Positions 1 to 9,210 of a stretch of 64,000 bases of DNA are shown here, in pieces. Position numbers and translations under genes: made by a program. Every line of letters begins with the position of its first letter. The stretch's first letter is position 1. The notes beneath the pieces are model-generated. The model did no database searches and had not been told where the DNA came from. It worked only from the letters and a program-made list of their open reading frames with translations. The DNA is from G958296245 sp965262055. GTDB lineage: Bacteria > Chloroflexota > Dehalococcoidia > Lucifugimonadales > G958296245. The stretch is from assembly GCA_965262055.1 (NCBI GenBank), contig CBDHEI010000002.1, forward strand, positions 2,480,001-2,544,000, in the 5' to 3' direction.

Positions 1-2
1 TC

Positions 3-1259
3 CTGCTTGGAATCGGCTTCGGGCGTTGGGTGGCGCTGTTTGCGACCCTAGCTCTTACCTTCTCATATTGGCACCTCTTCTATAGCAGAGCGGCGTTCTT
101 GGTGGTCTCAATGCCGCTTATGACCGCCTTGGCCGCGGCGGCCATCCTGCTCGCCCTGAGGTCGTCGAAGCGCTGGGCTTGGCTCCTTGCCGGAGCTCTT
201 CTGGGTTTGGGTGCGCATTCGTACAACGGCTATCTGATGTTCCTAGCGGTAGTCGCCGTGTTCTTCGGTGTTGTGCTGCTAATTGGGAGGGACAAGCTGA
301 AGCTCTATGCAGTCGGAGCCGCGTTCCTCACCATAGGATTCATTATCGTGGCTCTTCCGTTGATTCGCTTTGCTTACTCCGATCCGGAGTTATACTCCCA
401 ACGTTTCCGTACCGCATCCGTCCTCCGCGAGCCCAAGCTCCAGGCTGCGCAGACTTTGGGAGAGAGGGTTGAGTATTTCGCCGGACGCTCATGGGCCGCA
501 GCGACCCTGCCACTGCGGCACCCAGAGGTCGACTCTGTAGACGGGATGGGGGGCAGAGGCGCCATGGACCCTCTCCTTGGATTGCTGGCGTACGCCGGGC
601 TAGCTGTTGCCGTTGCGAAGTGGCGCAGCCCCCCCCACCTTCTCTTGGCTCTTGCATTCGTGTTCGGGTTGGGAGTGCTGCTTCTCGGAAGAGAAAACAT
701 GGGAGAGTTCCGCCGGACTCTCATCATGGTGCCGTTCGCATATGGATTGGCGGGCGTGGCAGTGGTCACGGGCGGGCAGTGGGTTGCCCGGTTTCTTGGA
801 GACAAGGGAAAGCCGATAGCCTACGCCGGAGGAGCGATCATACTTATAGTGGCGGCAACCCTAAACGTGTGGACGTACTTCGGTCGGATCGCACAGGAAG
901 ATCACATGGACTGGGTCTACGCTTCAGACCTTGTGGATGTGCTGGATGCCACTCATGAGCTTGAAGATCCGGGGAGAGTCTACTTCTATTCAGGGCGCTG
1001 GTCGTACGACTACGAGACCAGACGCTTCCTCTATCCCGACACGCCGGGGATAGACCGTTCCAAGGAGTTCGGCAAATACTCTTTGGAGAGGCTCGACGAA
1101 GAGGGGCCGGTGACGTATGTCCTGCTTCCGCCATATGCGGGGGAGATTAACACACTCCAGGAGAAGTATCCCGGCGGGGAAGTTGTCGAAGAGTACGGCG
1201 CGGACGGAGAAAGGCGGTATAGTATCTACCGCCTTCCGAAGGTGCCAGGTGGGTCCTGA
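3..1259 (+). CDS. Membrane glycosyltransferase-like protein, 5' end outside window
   Basis: A multi-pass membrane protein whose reading frame is open to the left edge of the window, so the true start is probably upstream; the GTG at 30 is only the first start inside. Near the left edge a Trp-His pair in SYWHLFYSR follows a hydrophobic stretch, a pattern typical of GT-C (ArnT/PMT, family 39) transferases that use lipid-linked sugars. About eight hydrophobic segments follow, then a soluble C-terminal domain of about 120 residues. The gene stands alone, ending about 70 bp before the SRP RNA promoter. GT39 membership is inferred from topology and the short motif; another polytopic membrane enzyme is possible. 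Confidence 0.6.
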   Translation: MLGIGFGRWVALFATLALTFSYWHLFYSRAAFLVVSMPLMTALAAAAILLALRSSKRWAWLLAGALLGLGAHSYNGYLMFLAVVAVFFGVVLLIGRDKLKLYAVGAAFLTIGFIIVALPLIRFAYSDPELYSQRFRTASVLREPKLQAAQTLGERVEYFAGRSWAAATLPLRHPEVDSVDGMGGRGAMDPLLGLLAYAGLAVAVAKWRSPPHLLLALAFVFGLGVLLLGRENMGEFRRTLIMVPFAYGLAGVAVVTGGQWVARFLGDKGKPIAYAGGAIILIVAATLNVWTYFGRIAQEDHMDWVYASDLVDVLDATHELEDPGRVYFYSGRWSYDYETRRFLYPDTPGIDRSKEFGKYSLERLDEEGPVTYVLLPPYAGEINTLQEKYPGGEVVEEYGADGERRYSIYRLPKVPGGS

Positions 1260-1330
1260 TTCATGCTGTGGTCCTGACTAGTGGAGGCACACTTCCGCCC
1301 TCCGCCATCGCCAAACAGGGGTTCAGCGCG

Positions 1331-1360
1331 TTGACACCGGCGGCCTGCGTCTCCTACCAT
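1331..1360 (+). promoter_or_regulatory. Promoter of the SRP RNA gene
   Basis: TTGACA at 1331-1336 and TACCAT at 1355-1360 are separated by 18 bp. The expected transcription start is at about 1367, exactly where the SRP RNA terminal stem begins. The -35 box is a perfect sigma-70 match. Confidence 0.7.
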
Positions 1361-1366
1361 GGAGTC

Positions 1367-1639
1367 AGGCCGTGCTAGGCGGGAAGTTAGCGGTGTCCTG
1401 TACCCGCAATCCGCTATAGCGGGGCTGAATCCCTCCCGGAGGTCTCGTCCGGGGTGCCTCTACCGCTCGACAGTGGTGTTGAGGGCCGGGTCCTGCGCGG
1501 CGGAATCCTGCGAACCCCGTCAGGTCCGGAAGGAAGCAGCGGTAAGCAGTTATATTCCGGGTGCCGCAGGCCAGCCTGGCCTGAGCCGCTTCCTGCTGGT
1601 ACGCATTCTCGGGCAGATCGAATCGGAGGTGCACGGCCT
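1367..1639 (+). ncRNA. ffs: Signal recognition particle RNA, large (Bacillus-type)
   Basis: The conserved SRP domain IV core is present at about 1518-1545 (GTCAGGTCCGGAAGGAAGCA). Upstream, 1371-1435 carries the Alu-domain signature (GTGCTAGGCGGG, then CCGCAATCCGCTATAGCGGG). The ends pair perfectly: GGCCGTGC at 1368-1375 with GCACGGCC at 1631-1638. At about 270 nt this is the long form with an Alu domain, as in Bacillus, not the short 4.5S form of E. coli. It scaffolds Ffh for co-translational targeting of membrane proteins. It ends just before rsmA. Confidence 0.93.
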
Positions 1640-1686
1640 TGTCCGCAGCTACTGTTGCCTGCGGCGTTTCTTCGTCCGCTGGCGCC

Positions 1687-2544
1687 ATGATGCTGCCTGC
1701 CACCGGCGAGCCGCCGCACCGGGCAAACAAGGCCCTTGGTCAGCACTTTCTCGTGGACGCCCGTGTCCGGCGCCGGATACTTTCGGCTGCCGATCTCGCT
1801 CCCGACGACGTGGTCGTGGAGATCGGGCCTGGGCGCGGGTTCCTGACGAGTTCCCTGGTGCGGCGGGTCGGCAGGGTCGTCGCCGTCGAGCTCGACGAGG
1901 CGCTGGCCGAGCGGCTATCGCGTGCCTACCCTGACCATGCCAACCTCGAGGTCGTCGCCGCCGACGCAAGAGACGTGGACATAGGCGCCCTTGTGGGACG
2001 ATCAGACTACAAGGTTGTCGCGAACCTGCCATACTATGCGGCCAACCCCATCCTTCGGCGTTTCCTGGAGGGAGAGCGGAAGCCCAGTGTGATGGTGGTT
2101 ATGCTTCAACGGGAGGTGGCAGAGGTCGTCGCCGCGCAGCCAGGCAGGATGGGCCTTCTCTCTGTGGCGGTGCAGGTATACGGCAGGCCGCGCATCGTGT
2201 GCGGAGCGCCGCCGAGGGCATTCAGGCCAATGCCTGGCGTAACTTCGGCAGTTGTTCGCATCGACGTGTACCCGGAGCCGGCGTCGCCAGAGGTCGGCGA
2301 GGGATTCTTCCGGCTGGTCAGGGCCGGTTTCAGCGCGCCTCGAAAGCAGATACGCAACTCCTTGAGCTTGGGTCTGCAAGCGGGCCCGGAGGCGGTCGAC
2401 GCCGTGCTGTTGGCGGCAGGTATCGAGCCCAAACGCCGCGCGCAGACCTTGACAATCGAGGAGTGGGGCCGCTTGTACCGCGCCTCATTGAGGCTGGCGG
2501 ATCTCCCCTTTGGGCAATCGGCTTGCGCAGGGGTATCGAAATAG
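1687..2544 (+). CDS. rsmA: 16S rRNA (adenine1518/1519-N6) dimethyltransferase RsmA/KsgA
   Basis: Transfers methyl groups from SAM to two adjacent adenines of the 3'-terminal 16S hairpin during 30S assembly. The family start ALGQHFLVD lies at about residues 14-22, SAM motif I VEIGPGRGFLT at about 43-54, and the catalytic NLPYY at about 111-115, followed by a late LQREVAEV segment. About 285 aa is the usual length. The frame is open upstream to a TTG at 1639, but that would overlap the SRP RNA end; the ATG pair at 1687/1690 fits the usual short leader before LGQHFL. The next gene's frame overlaps its 3' end. Confidence 0.92.
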   Translation: MMLPATGEPPHRANKALGQHFLVDARVRRRILSAADLAPDDVVVEIGPGRGFLTSSLVRRVGRVVAVELDEALAERLSRAYPDHANLEVVAADARDVDIGALVGRSDYKVVANLPYYAANPILRRFLEGERKPSVMVVMLQREVAEVVAAQPGRMGLLSVAVQVYGRPRIVCGAPPRAFRPMPGVTSAVVRIDVYPEPASPEVGEGFFRLVRAGFSAPRKQIRNSLSLGLQAGPEAVDAVLLAAGIEPKRRAQTLTIEEWGRLYRASLRLADLPFGQSACAGVSK

Positions 2545-3860
2545 GGAGCCCGCACACCCTACCACTGCCTGACGCCTCGAGGCCATACCGGCCGAGGTGG
2601 CTGACATGGGCGCCGTTTCTGATCAGGCCTCCGGCTCTGACCCAACGGCAATGGCATATCCTGCTACTGCTGGCTGCCGCGTCGGTCTTCGACCGGTACG
2701 ACCTTGGCGTACTTCAACTCGCGCTCCCGCACATCCGCGAGGGCTTGGGCATCTCCGAGGGGCAGATCAGCAACCATGCCGCGGTTATACAGCTCGGCGC
2801 CTTGCTGTCCTTCACTCTCACGCTGGCGGCGGACCGCTGGGGACGCAGGAACGTCCTCATCGCCGTTGTGCTCGGCTACACCCTGCTGACTGGAGCCACG
2901 GCCTTCGCCCCTTCCCCCGGCGCCTTCGTCGTCCTTCAGTTCCTGGCTAGGGCGTTCATTACCGCCGAGGTACTGCTCGCGGTGGTGATAATAGCCGAGG
3001 AGTTCCCCGCCGCTCAGCGAGGGTGGGGAATCGGAGCCCTGCTGGCCCTGTCGACGCTGGGCGGCGGCCTGGCCGCGCTGCTCTTCGCCACGATAGACAT
3101 ACTCCCGTTCGGGTGGAGGGCGCTCTACATAGTCGGCCTCGCCCCGCTGCTCTTCATCGCGTGGCTGAGGCGGAGGATGCCTGAGACCGAACGCTTCGCG
3201 CAACGGCAGTTGATGGAGCGGAATGGCGAGTTCTGGGCAACGCTGAGGCCCGTCGCAAGACTGGCCAGCGATTATCCAGAGCGGCTGGCCGTTGTGGCCG
3301 GTCTCGTCTTCCTGTTTAACTTCGCGGGAGGCGCGGCGTTCTTCCTAGACCCGAGCTACCTGCAGGAGGCACATGGCTGGCAGCCGTGGCAGGTCTCGGT
3401 CCTTCTTACGGTCGCGGGTGTGGGTGGGTTGTTCGCAAGCACTGTGATCGGGATTCTGGGCGATCGTGCCGGCCGCAAACGGGTGCTTGCCACCTGCGGA
3501 GCCGCTCTGCCCGTGGCGATCATCGCTTTCTACAGCGCGTCGGGTGTGGCTGTGCTGGCGGTGCTGTGGGTAGTAATGGCGCTGGCCGCCCTCGGCGTGA
3601 GCGTGACGATGCTGGCAATCGGCGCCGAGATATTCCCGACCTCGTACCGGTCGACGGTCTCGGGGGCACGGACGATTGGCGGCACGCTGGGCACATCGCT
3701 GGGACTGGCGGCTCACAGCGCGCTCTACGGCGTGGTAGGCTCCCAGTGGACGGCGATCAGTCTGCTCTCTGTCCTGATGCTTGCCAGCCCCCTGCTAGTG
3801 CTCTACGGTCTGCCCGAGGCCAGTGGCAAAGTCTTAGAGGAGGTGGCGCCGGAGCGGTGA
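2523..3860 (+). CDS. MFS transporter, sugar/metabolite:H+ symporter type
   Basis: A twelve-helix major facilitator protein. The motif A loops DRWGRRNVL (after TM2) and GDRAGRKRV (after TM8) are at equivalent places in the two halves, and PETERF ends the first half, as in the sugar porter/metabolite-H+ symporter branch. The substrate cannot be told. The start is uncertain: the frame is open far upstream and there is no ATG near the first helix. A TTG at 2523 overlapping the rsmA stop is the best canonical candidate; a CTG at 2601 preceded by GAGGTGG is an alternative. The gene ends in a GTGA overlap with ispE, so the run is co-transcribed. Confidence 0.8.
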   Translation: MRRGIEIGSPHTLPLPDASRPYRPRWLTWAPFLIRPPALTQRQWHILLLLAAASVFDRYDLGVLQLALPHIREGLGISEGQISNHAAVIQLGALLSFTLTLAADRWGRRNVLIAVVLGYTLLTGATAFAPSPGAFVVLQFLARAFITAEVLLAVVIIAEEFPAAQRGWGIGALLALSTLGGGLAALLFATIDILPFGWRALYIVGLAPLLFIAWLRRRMPETERFAQRQLMERNGEFWATLRPVARLASDYPERLAVVAGLVFLFNFAGGAAFFLDPSYLQEAHGWQPWQVSVLLTVAGVGGLFASTVIGILGDRAGRKRVLATCGAALPVAIIAFYSASGVAVLAVLWVVMALAALGVSVTMLAIGAEIFPTSYRSTVSGARTIGGTLGTSLGLAAHSALYGVVGSQWTAISLLSVLMLASPLLVLYGLPEASGKVLEEVAPER

Positions 3861-4738
3861 GCACTCAGAAATCGCTGACTGTCAACGCCTATGCGAAGGT
3901 CAACCTCACGCTGGAGGTCTTGGGACGCCGTCCAGACGGGTACCACGAGATCGTCAGCGTCATGCAAACTGTCGATCTTCATGACGTCTTGGAGCTGACG
4001 CCAGCGGACGGCGTGACGTTGGAGTGCGACCGGCCCGGGCTGGGGACGCCGGACAACCTCGTGCTGAGGGCCGCCGCCGCGCTGCGTACGGTGGCTGGCG
4101 TCCGAGACGGGGTCCACATCGAGCTGCGGAAGGCAATCCCCGTTGCCGCGGGTCTCGGCGGCGGCAGTAGCGACGCAGCCGCGGCGCTGCTAGGCCTGAG
4201 CAGGCTTTGGGGACTCGGCATGTCGGTCGGCGACCTGACCCCGCTGGCAGCGTCTCTGGGCTCCGACGTGCCCTTCTTCCTTCGGGGCGGTACGGCCATG
4301 GTACAGGGGAGGGGAGAACGCGTGCGCCCGCTGCCGGGGATCAACCTCCAATGGTTGCTGATAGTCACTCCGGCCATAGAGGTGCCCAAAAAGACAGCGT
4401 CGCTCTACTCGGCGCTGCCCCCGTCCAGCTACACCGCCGGCCACCTGACCCGCAAGCTGGAGGCCCGTATCAGAGGGGGTGGAGACGTGCCTCCCCAGCT
4501 CTTGTTCAACACCTTCGACGACGTTGCGGAGGAGGCATACCCCGGCATACGGGAGTATCTGGATACCCTGTACGCGCTGGGGGCCAGAGAGGTGCACTTG
4601 ACCGGCAGCGGGCCGTCCCTGTTCACACCAATATCCAGGCGTGAGCAGGGCACTGCACTTCAGCTAGTGCTGCGACACAGGTATCGATGGGAGGCCCACC
4701 TCGTATCGCCGTGGCATGGTGGAGCTGGAGCGGAGTGA
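3857..4738 (+). CDS. ispE: 4-diphosphocytidyl-2-C-methyl-D-erythritol kinase IspE
   Basis: Phosphorylates CDP-methylerythritol in the non-mevalonate isoprenoid pathway. The N-terminal AYAKVNLTLEVLGRRPDGYH is diagnostic, and the GHMP-kinase ATP loop PVAAGLGGGSSDAAAA lies at about residues 93-108, with the C-terminal LTGSGPSLF glycine motif near 252. Length is about 293 aa, normal for IspE. The GTG start at 3857 sits in a GTGA overlap with the upstream transporter stop. The reading frame runs much further upstream, but that part overlaps the transporter in another frame. rsmA-ispE neighbourhoods are common in bacteria. Confidence 0.93.
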   Translation: MSTQKSLTVNAYAKVNLTLEVLGRRPDGYHEIVSVMQTVDLHDVLELTPADGVTLECDRPGLGTPDNLVLRAAAALRTVAGVRDGVHIELRKAIPVAAGLGGGSSDAAAALLGLSRLWGLGMSVGDLTPLAASLGSDVPFFLRGGTAMVQGRGERVRPLPGINLQWLLIVTPAIEVPKKTASLYSALPPSSYTAGHLTRKLEARIRGGGDVPPQLLFNTFDDVAEEAYPGIREYLDTLYALGAREVHLTGSGPSLFTPISRREQGTALQLVLRHRYRWEAHLVSPWHGGAGAE

Positions 4739-5148
4739 GCTACGTCCTTGCAGGCACATTCGGCGGGGTTCTGATGGCGTTGGTCTCGACGACCGTCGGG
4801 TCGCTCATGTTGTTCTTCCTGGTAAAGGAGCCGTCGCCCTGGTTCGCCGCCATGGAGGAGAGGCTCTCCCCAATGCAGATGACCATGGGCCTCGTAATCC
4901 TTGGTTACCCGATCTGGGCGTTATTGGGCGGTATGATGGGCATCCTGTACTGGGCGAGTACGGAGGCGGCTTCGGCGACGGGCGCCGGCAGCCCGAACTT
5001 GCTGTTTACCGCTCTGGTCGTGGTCGGGTCTGTCGCTGCGATCGCGCCGTTCGTGGCGCTGCTCAGGAGGGTGGTGGCCGGCTTCGTTGCGCTAGCACTC
5101 TGCTTTGCTGGCATTTTCGGATGGCTTGTGCCGCACATGGCCGGGTAG
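4735..5148 (+). CDS. Small four-helix membrane protein, function unknown
   Basis: About 137 residues with hydrophobic segments near residues 5-28, 46-68, 82-103 and 110-135. It has no motif I recognise. The chosen GTG start at 4735 makes a GTGA overlap with the ispE stop, the same arrangement as the upstream junction, and follows a GGAGCTGGAG purine stretch; the frame continues upstream to 4687 inside ispE. As the last gene of the rsmA-MFS-ispE run, its translation is probably coupled. Confidence 0.7.
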   Translation: MSYVLAGTFGGVLMALVSTTVGSLMLFFLVKEPSPWFAAMEERLSPMQMTMGLVILGYPIWALLGGMMGILYWASTEAASATGAGSPNLLFTALVVVGSVAAIAPFVALLRRVVAGFVALALCFAGIFGWLVPHMAG

Positions 5149-5205
5149 GAGTTCTGCTTGTGGTAGACTATCGAGCCGCGTGTTAGCACATCTCTTCTAT
5201 TCACG

Positions 5206-8043
5206 ATGACTCCTTTGGAAACACAAGCCGTGTTCCCCGGTCCAGAGATCCAACCGTCGCCGATGGATGACGTGTGGGTGGCGCTGGACCTTGAGACCAC
5301 AGGACTCGACCCGGAGAGCGACGAGATCATCGAGGTTGGCGCGGTCAAGTTTCAGGGCGAAGATGTGCTGGACACCTTCCGGTCGTACGTCAACCCAGAC
5401 CGCTCCCTGAGCAGCTTCATCACGGGGTACACCGGCATCAGCCAGCGGGACGTCGACGGGGCGCCCCCGTTTTCGTCCATTGCGAGCGAGCTGTCTGGGT
5501 TCATCGGTGCGGCGCCGGTGGTCGGCCACAACATCCCCTTCGATCTGTCCTTCCTGGCCGCCAAGGGACTGAGACCGCCGGGTCCGGTATGCGACACGTG
5601 GGACATGGCCTACGTCTTGATGCCGGGGCAACGCGAGTACGGCCTTTCCAGGGTGGCCGCAGCCCTAGGCGTCCCGCACCCGGAGCCTCACAGCGCCCTT
5701 GGCGACGCTGAGGCCGTCCACGGCGTCTTCCTGAAGCTCGTTGGGCTGGCGTCCAAGCTGGACCTGCTGACGCTGGCAGAGATGGAGCGGATGGCCTCCC
5801 GCTCCTCTTGGGTGCTCTCGTATTTCCTGCGGCGCCTGGAGCTGAGCATGGCCGCCGCCGGGACTTCGGAGCCGTCTGGTGTCGGCGCTATGGGGTTTGA
5901 CGTCGGGGCGGTGCGCAAGCGGCTCAGGCATTCCCCCGCGCTGCGTCCCAACCGCACCCCGAATGGGGTGGACCCGGAAGAGGTGGCGGGGCTGCTCGAG
6001 GCCGGGGGGCCGCTTTCGTCCAGCATGGACGGGTTCGAGCTACGCGAGGAACAGGTCACCATGACCAAGGCCGTCGCCGAGGCGATCAGCGACGGCAAGC
6101 GCCTGATAGTCGAGGCGGGTACGGGCGTGGGGAAGTCCCTGGCCTACCTGCTGCCGGCGGCGTTGTACGCCATTAGGAACAACAAGCGCGTCGTCATCTC
6201 GACGAACACCATCAATCTGCAGGAGCAGCTCCTCGGCAAGGACGTTCCTGTTGCGGCGAAGGCGGTGTCCACCGTCGAGCCGGGGGAGTTCAGGTACTCG
6301 CTGCTCAAGGGGCGTGCCAACTACCTTTGCCTGAACCGGTGGGCGCATATGCGGTCGAGCCCCAGCCTGACGGACGACGAGGCCCGGGCGCTCTCCAAGG
6401 TACTGGTATGGCTGCGCGACAGCTCCACGGGCGACCGCTCTGAGATCAACCTGTCCGGACGAGGGCCACGGTCTCCCTGGGACAGGATGTCGGCCCAGGG
6501 CGCCCGCGACTGTGGGGGAGTCCAGGGCGCGTGTTTCCTGAGGGCGTCCCGCGACAGGGCGGCGGCGGCGCATTTGGTGATCGTGAACCATGCCCTGCTG
6601 CTAACAGATCTCGTGGTGGGAAGGACCCTGATCCCGAGCTATGACGTCCTTATCGTGGACGAGGCCCAACACCTTGAGGATGAGGCAACGAAGCAGTTGG
6701 GATTTGAGGTTGGCCGCCGCACGTTCGACGACCACTTCGAGGATATCGGAGGCGACCGCGGGCTGCTCGGAAGGGCGGTAGCCGCTTTGCGCGGCTCGCA
6801 AGCGGCCCAGTCGCGCCGGGAGACCGTCGAGGCCGCCGCCGCAGGCATCGCCGGCATGGTGCCCTCGATCAGAGACTCCGCAGCCCGGCTGTTCGGCGTA
6901 TTGGGCGGCTTCATCGACAGTGACGGAGGCCAGGACTCGCAGCTGAGGGTCACGCAGTCCACGAGAAGCCAACCGGACTGGTCCAGCGTCGAGACGCAGT
7001 GGGAGAACGTCGACGTTGGCTTGGCGCGTCTCCGGTCCGAGCTCGAAGGCCTGGGCACGGCCTTGGAAGGGCTGGAGGACGCTCAGGTACTGGACTATGA
7101 CAGCCTGCTGATGGAGCTTGACGGTCTGAGGCAGGCTACCTCGGATCTCCGGGGCCGGCTGCGGGAGTTCGTGCCGGAGCCCAAGGACGACGGCATATAC
7201 TGGCTGAGCCGCTCGCCCAATACCGACGACATCGTCCTTCACGGTGCGCCCCTGGATGTTGGGGAGCAACTGGAGAAACTCCTGTACTCGCAGAAGTCGT
7301 CGATCGTGTTCACCGGCGCTACTCTCAGCGTGGGCGGTTCCTTCGACCACATCACGGAGCGCACTGGCTTCAGCGACTCAGACAGGCTGCTCTTGGGGTC
7401 GCCCTTCGACTACCCGAAGGCGGCGATTCTTTGCGTTCCGCAGGACATAGCGGAGCCGGGGATATGGGAGCATCAGTCGGCGGTGGACGAGGCCGTGGTC
7501 AACGCGGTCGAAGCGGCCGGCGGAAGGACGATGGCCCTGTTCACGTCCTACTCGTCACTCAACTCGACGTCGCGGGCCGTCCGCGGGCGGCTGCAGAGCG
7601 GCGGATTCAAGGTACTGGCCCAGGGCACCGACGGGACGCCACACCAACTGCTGCGGACGTTCATGGAGGAGCCCAAGTCGGTTCTTCTGGGCACCTCCAG
7701 CTTCTGGGAGGGGGTCGATCTCGCGGGCAATGCCCTGCAGGTGCTGCTTGTGGCTAGGCTGCCTTTCAGCGTGCCGACTGACCCGGTGTACGAGGCCAGG
7801 TCGGAGCTGTACGAGGACCCGTTCTATGAGTACGCCGTGCCGCAGGCGGTGCTGCGACTCAGGCAGGGGTTCGGACGCCTCATTCGCAGCAAGACGGACC
7901 GGGGAGTGGTAGTGATCCTGGACAGGCGCATCACATCGCGCCGCTACGGACAGGTATTCCGCGATTCGCTGCCTCCCGTCACCCTGAAACGATGCCGGCT
8001 CGACGGCATCGGCTCGGAAATACAGCGGTGGCTGGAGGCATGA
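5206..8043 (+). CDS. dinG: DinG-type ATP-dependent helicase with N-terminal DnaQ-like 3'-5' exonuclease
   Basis: 945 aa, the length of Bacillus-type DinG. The exonuclease part (about residues 20-185) begins with ALDLETTGLDPESDEIIEVG, giving the DEDD metal-binding DxE, and has an HSALGDAEA motif near 163. The XPD/DinG-like helicase part has Walker A EAGTGVGKS at about 303-311, the Walker B/DEAH-like motif VDEAQH at about 483, and motif VI QGFGRLIR near 886. Three cysteines (about 375, 436, 443) sit where Fe-S DinG proteins bind their cluster, but a fourth is not obvious. It probably unwinds or processes stalled DNA. Its stop overlaps the next ATG (ATGA). Confidence 0.88.
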   Translation: MTPLETQAVFPGPEIQPSPMDDVWVALDLETTGLDPESDEIIEVGAVKFQGEDVLDTFRSYVNPDRSLSSFITGYTGISQRDVDGAPPFSSIASELSGFIGAAPVVGHNIPFDLSFLAAKGLRPPGPVCDTWDMAYVLMPGQREYGLSRVAAALGVPHPEPHSALGDAEAVHGVFLKLVGLASKLDLLTLAEMERMASRSSWVLSYFLRRLELSMAAAGTSEPSGVGAMGFDVGAVRKRLRHSPALRPNRTPNGVDPEEVAGLLEAGGPLSSSMDGFELREEQVTMTKAVAEAISDGKRLIVEAGTGVGKSLAYLLPAALYAIRNNKRVVISTNTINLQEQLLGKDVPVAAKAVSTVEPGEFRYSLLKGRANYLCLNRWAHMRSSPSLTDDEARALSKVLVWLRDSSTGDRSEINLSGRGPRSPWDRMSAQGARDCGGVQGACFLRASRDRAAAAHLVIVNHALLLTDLVVGRTLIPSYDVLIVDEAQHLEDEATKQLGFEVGRRTFDDHFEDIGGDRGLLGRAVAALRGSQAAQSRRETVEAAAAGIAGMVPSIRDSAARLFGVLGGFIDSDGGQDSQLRVTQSTRSQPDWSSVETQWENVDVGLARLRSELEGLGTALEGLEDAQVLDYDSLLMELDGLRQATSDLRGRLREFVPEPKDDGIYWLSRSPNTDDIVLHGAPLDVGEQLEKLLYSQKSSIVFTGATLSVGGSFDHITERTGFSDSDRLLLGSPFDYPKAAILCVPQDIAEPGIWEHQSAVDEAVVNAVEAAGGRTMALFTSYSSLNSTSRAVRGRLQSGGFKVLAQGTDGTPHQLLRTFMEEPKSVLLGTSSFWEGVDLAGNALQVLLVARLPFSVPTDPVYEARSELYEDPFYEYAVPQAVLRLRQGFGRLIRSKTDRGVVVILDRRITSRRYGQVFRDSLPPVTLKRCRLDGIGSEIQRWLEA

Positions 8044-8939
8044 CGGAGGCGGAGGGAGGAGCCCATTACTGGGTCGGCTTGGACTCCCCCCTGGACCTGG
8101 AGAGTACCCTTTTCAGCGGGCAGGCATTCCGCTGGCGGCACACGGACGGCTGGTATCGAGGCGTGGCTTTCGGCAACGTCATCCGCATCCGGCAAGCAGA
8201 CGACGGCCTCGAGGTCACCGCATGCCCGGACGGCGCCGCAGAGCTGTGGCCGTTGCTCGCGGACTATCTGGGTCTCGAAGCAGACTTGGATCGGATATAC
8301 GACTCCATCTCGGTGGACAGCCGGATAAGGGAAGCCATCGAGCGCTTCCGGGGGATGCGCGTCCTCAGGCAAGATCCCTGGGAGTGCCTGATGAGCTTCA
8401 TCTGCACCTCGGCCTCGAACATCCCCAGGATCTCCCGCAACATCGAGTCTATCTGCCAGGCATTCGGACAGCCCATCCCCGGGAGCGGCAGAGAGACGGC
8501 GCATGCCTTCCCCACTCCTGAGGCGCTGGCGGGAGCGACCGAAGCCGAGGTTAGGGATCTCGGCCTCGGATACCGGGCCGCCTACTTGGTGTCTACAGCC
8601 CGGACGGTCGCAGAGGGTGCCGTCGATCTGAAGACCCTGCGCGAGGCCCCATACGAGGAGGCCCTGGAGGCGCTGGTTTCGCTGGACGGGGTTGGTGACA
8701 AGGTGGCCAACTGCGTCCTGCTCATGTCTCTAGACAAGCCCGAAGCTTTTCCCGTGGACACGCACATCGATCAGCGTCTTCTGGAGTGGTACCTTGACGG
8801 CTCCAGGCTGAACAAGGTCAAGATGCGGATATGGGCCCAGGAGTACTTCGGCCCTCACGCCGGCTACGCCAACCACTACCTGTTTCACGACCGCCGACTC
8901 CAGGCTAGAAGCGCCCGCCAAGGGCAGCCACAGGGTTAG
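8040..8939 (+). CDS. 8-oxoguanine DNA glycosylase/lyase, OGG1 type
   Basis: About 299 aa. The N-terminal OGG domain begins with FSGQAFRW (typical of OGG1 and clostridial Ogg). The HhH-GPD core carries SLDGVGDKVANCVLL near residues 212-227, with the catalytic Lys in GDK, and the catalytic Asp of PVDTHI at about 240. It removes oxidised guanine from DNA and cleaves the strand by beta-elimination. The ATG at 8040 overlaps the dinG stop by four bases, so the two repair genes are translationally coupled. This is the OGG1 fold rather than MutM/Fpg. Confidence 0.88.
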   Translation: MTEAEGGAHYWVGLDSPLDLESTLFSGQAFRWRHTDGWYRGVAFGNVIRIRQADDGLEVTACPDGAAELWPLLADYLGLEADLDRIYDSISVDSRIREAIERFRGMRVLRQDPWECLMSFICTSASNIPRISRNIESICQAFGQPIPGSGRETAHAFPTPEALAGATEAEVRDLGLGYRAAYLVSTARTVAEGAVDLKTLREAPYEEALEALVSLDGVGDKVANCVLLMSLDKPEAFPVDTHIDQRLLEWYLDGSRLNKVKMRIWAQEYFGPHAGYANHYLFHDRRLQARSARQGQPQG

Positions 8940-9059
8940 ATGCCGGGAAAGCTACCAATCTGCTGCTGCCCCGACAATCGATGACCGGCCCACTGTGACT
9001 CCTCTGGGCAGTCCTGGAGCCGCGCTACTGCTGGACCTTCGAATTGCCACGGACAACTG

Positions 9060-9089
9060 TTGACAAGGGCGTGGTTGTGGTGGTACGGT
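9060..9089 (+). promoter_or_regulatory. Promoter of rpoBC
   Basis: TTGACA at 9060-9065 and TACGGT at 9084-9089 with an 18-bp spacer lie about 120 bp before rpoB. The rest of the 270-bp gap 8940-9210 shows no gene. A leader of over 100 nt would remain on the mRNA; I see no riboswitch in it. Confidence 0.55.
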
Positions 9090-9210
9090 ATTTCGGTCAC
9101 AATATGTGCCTCCACTATTGCTTGTTCCCTTTTAAGCGGGCCGCGCCTTTGGCGGTCTGTGCCTTCTTTTGGGTCATCTACCGCATAAAGTCGTCCCAAG
9201 CTGAAGCCTC

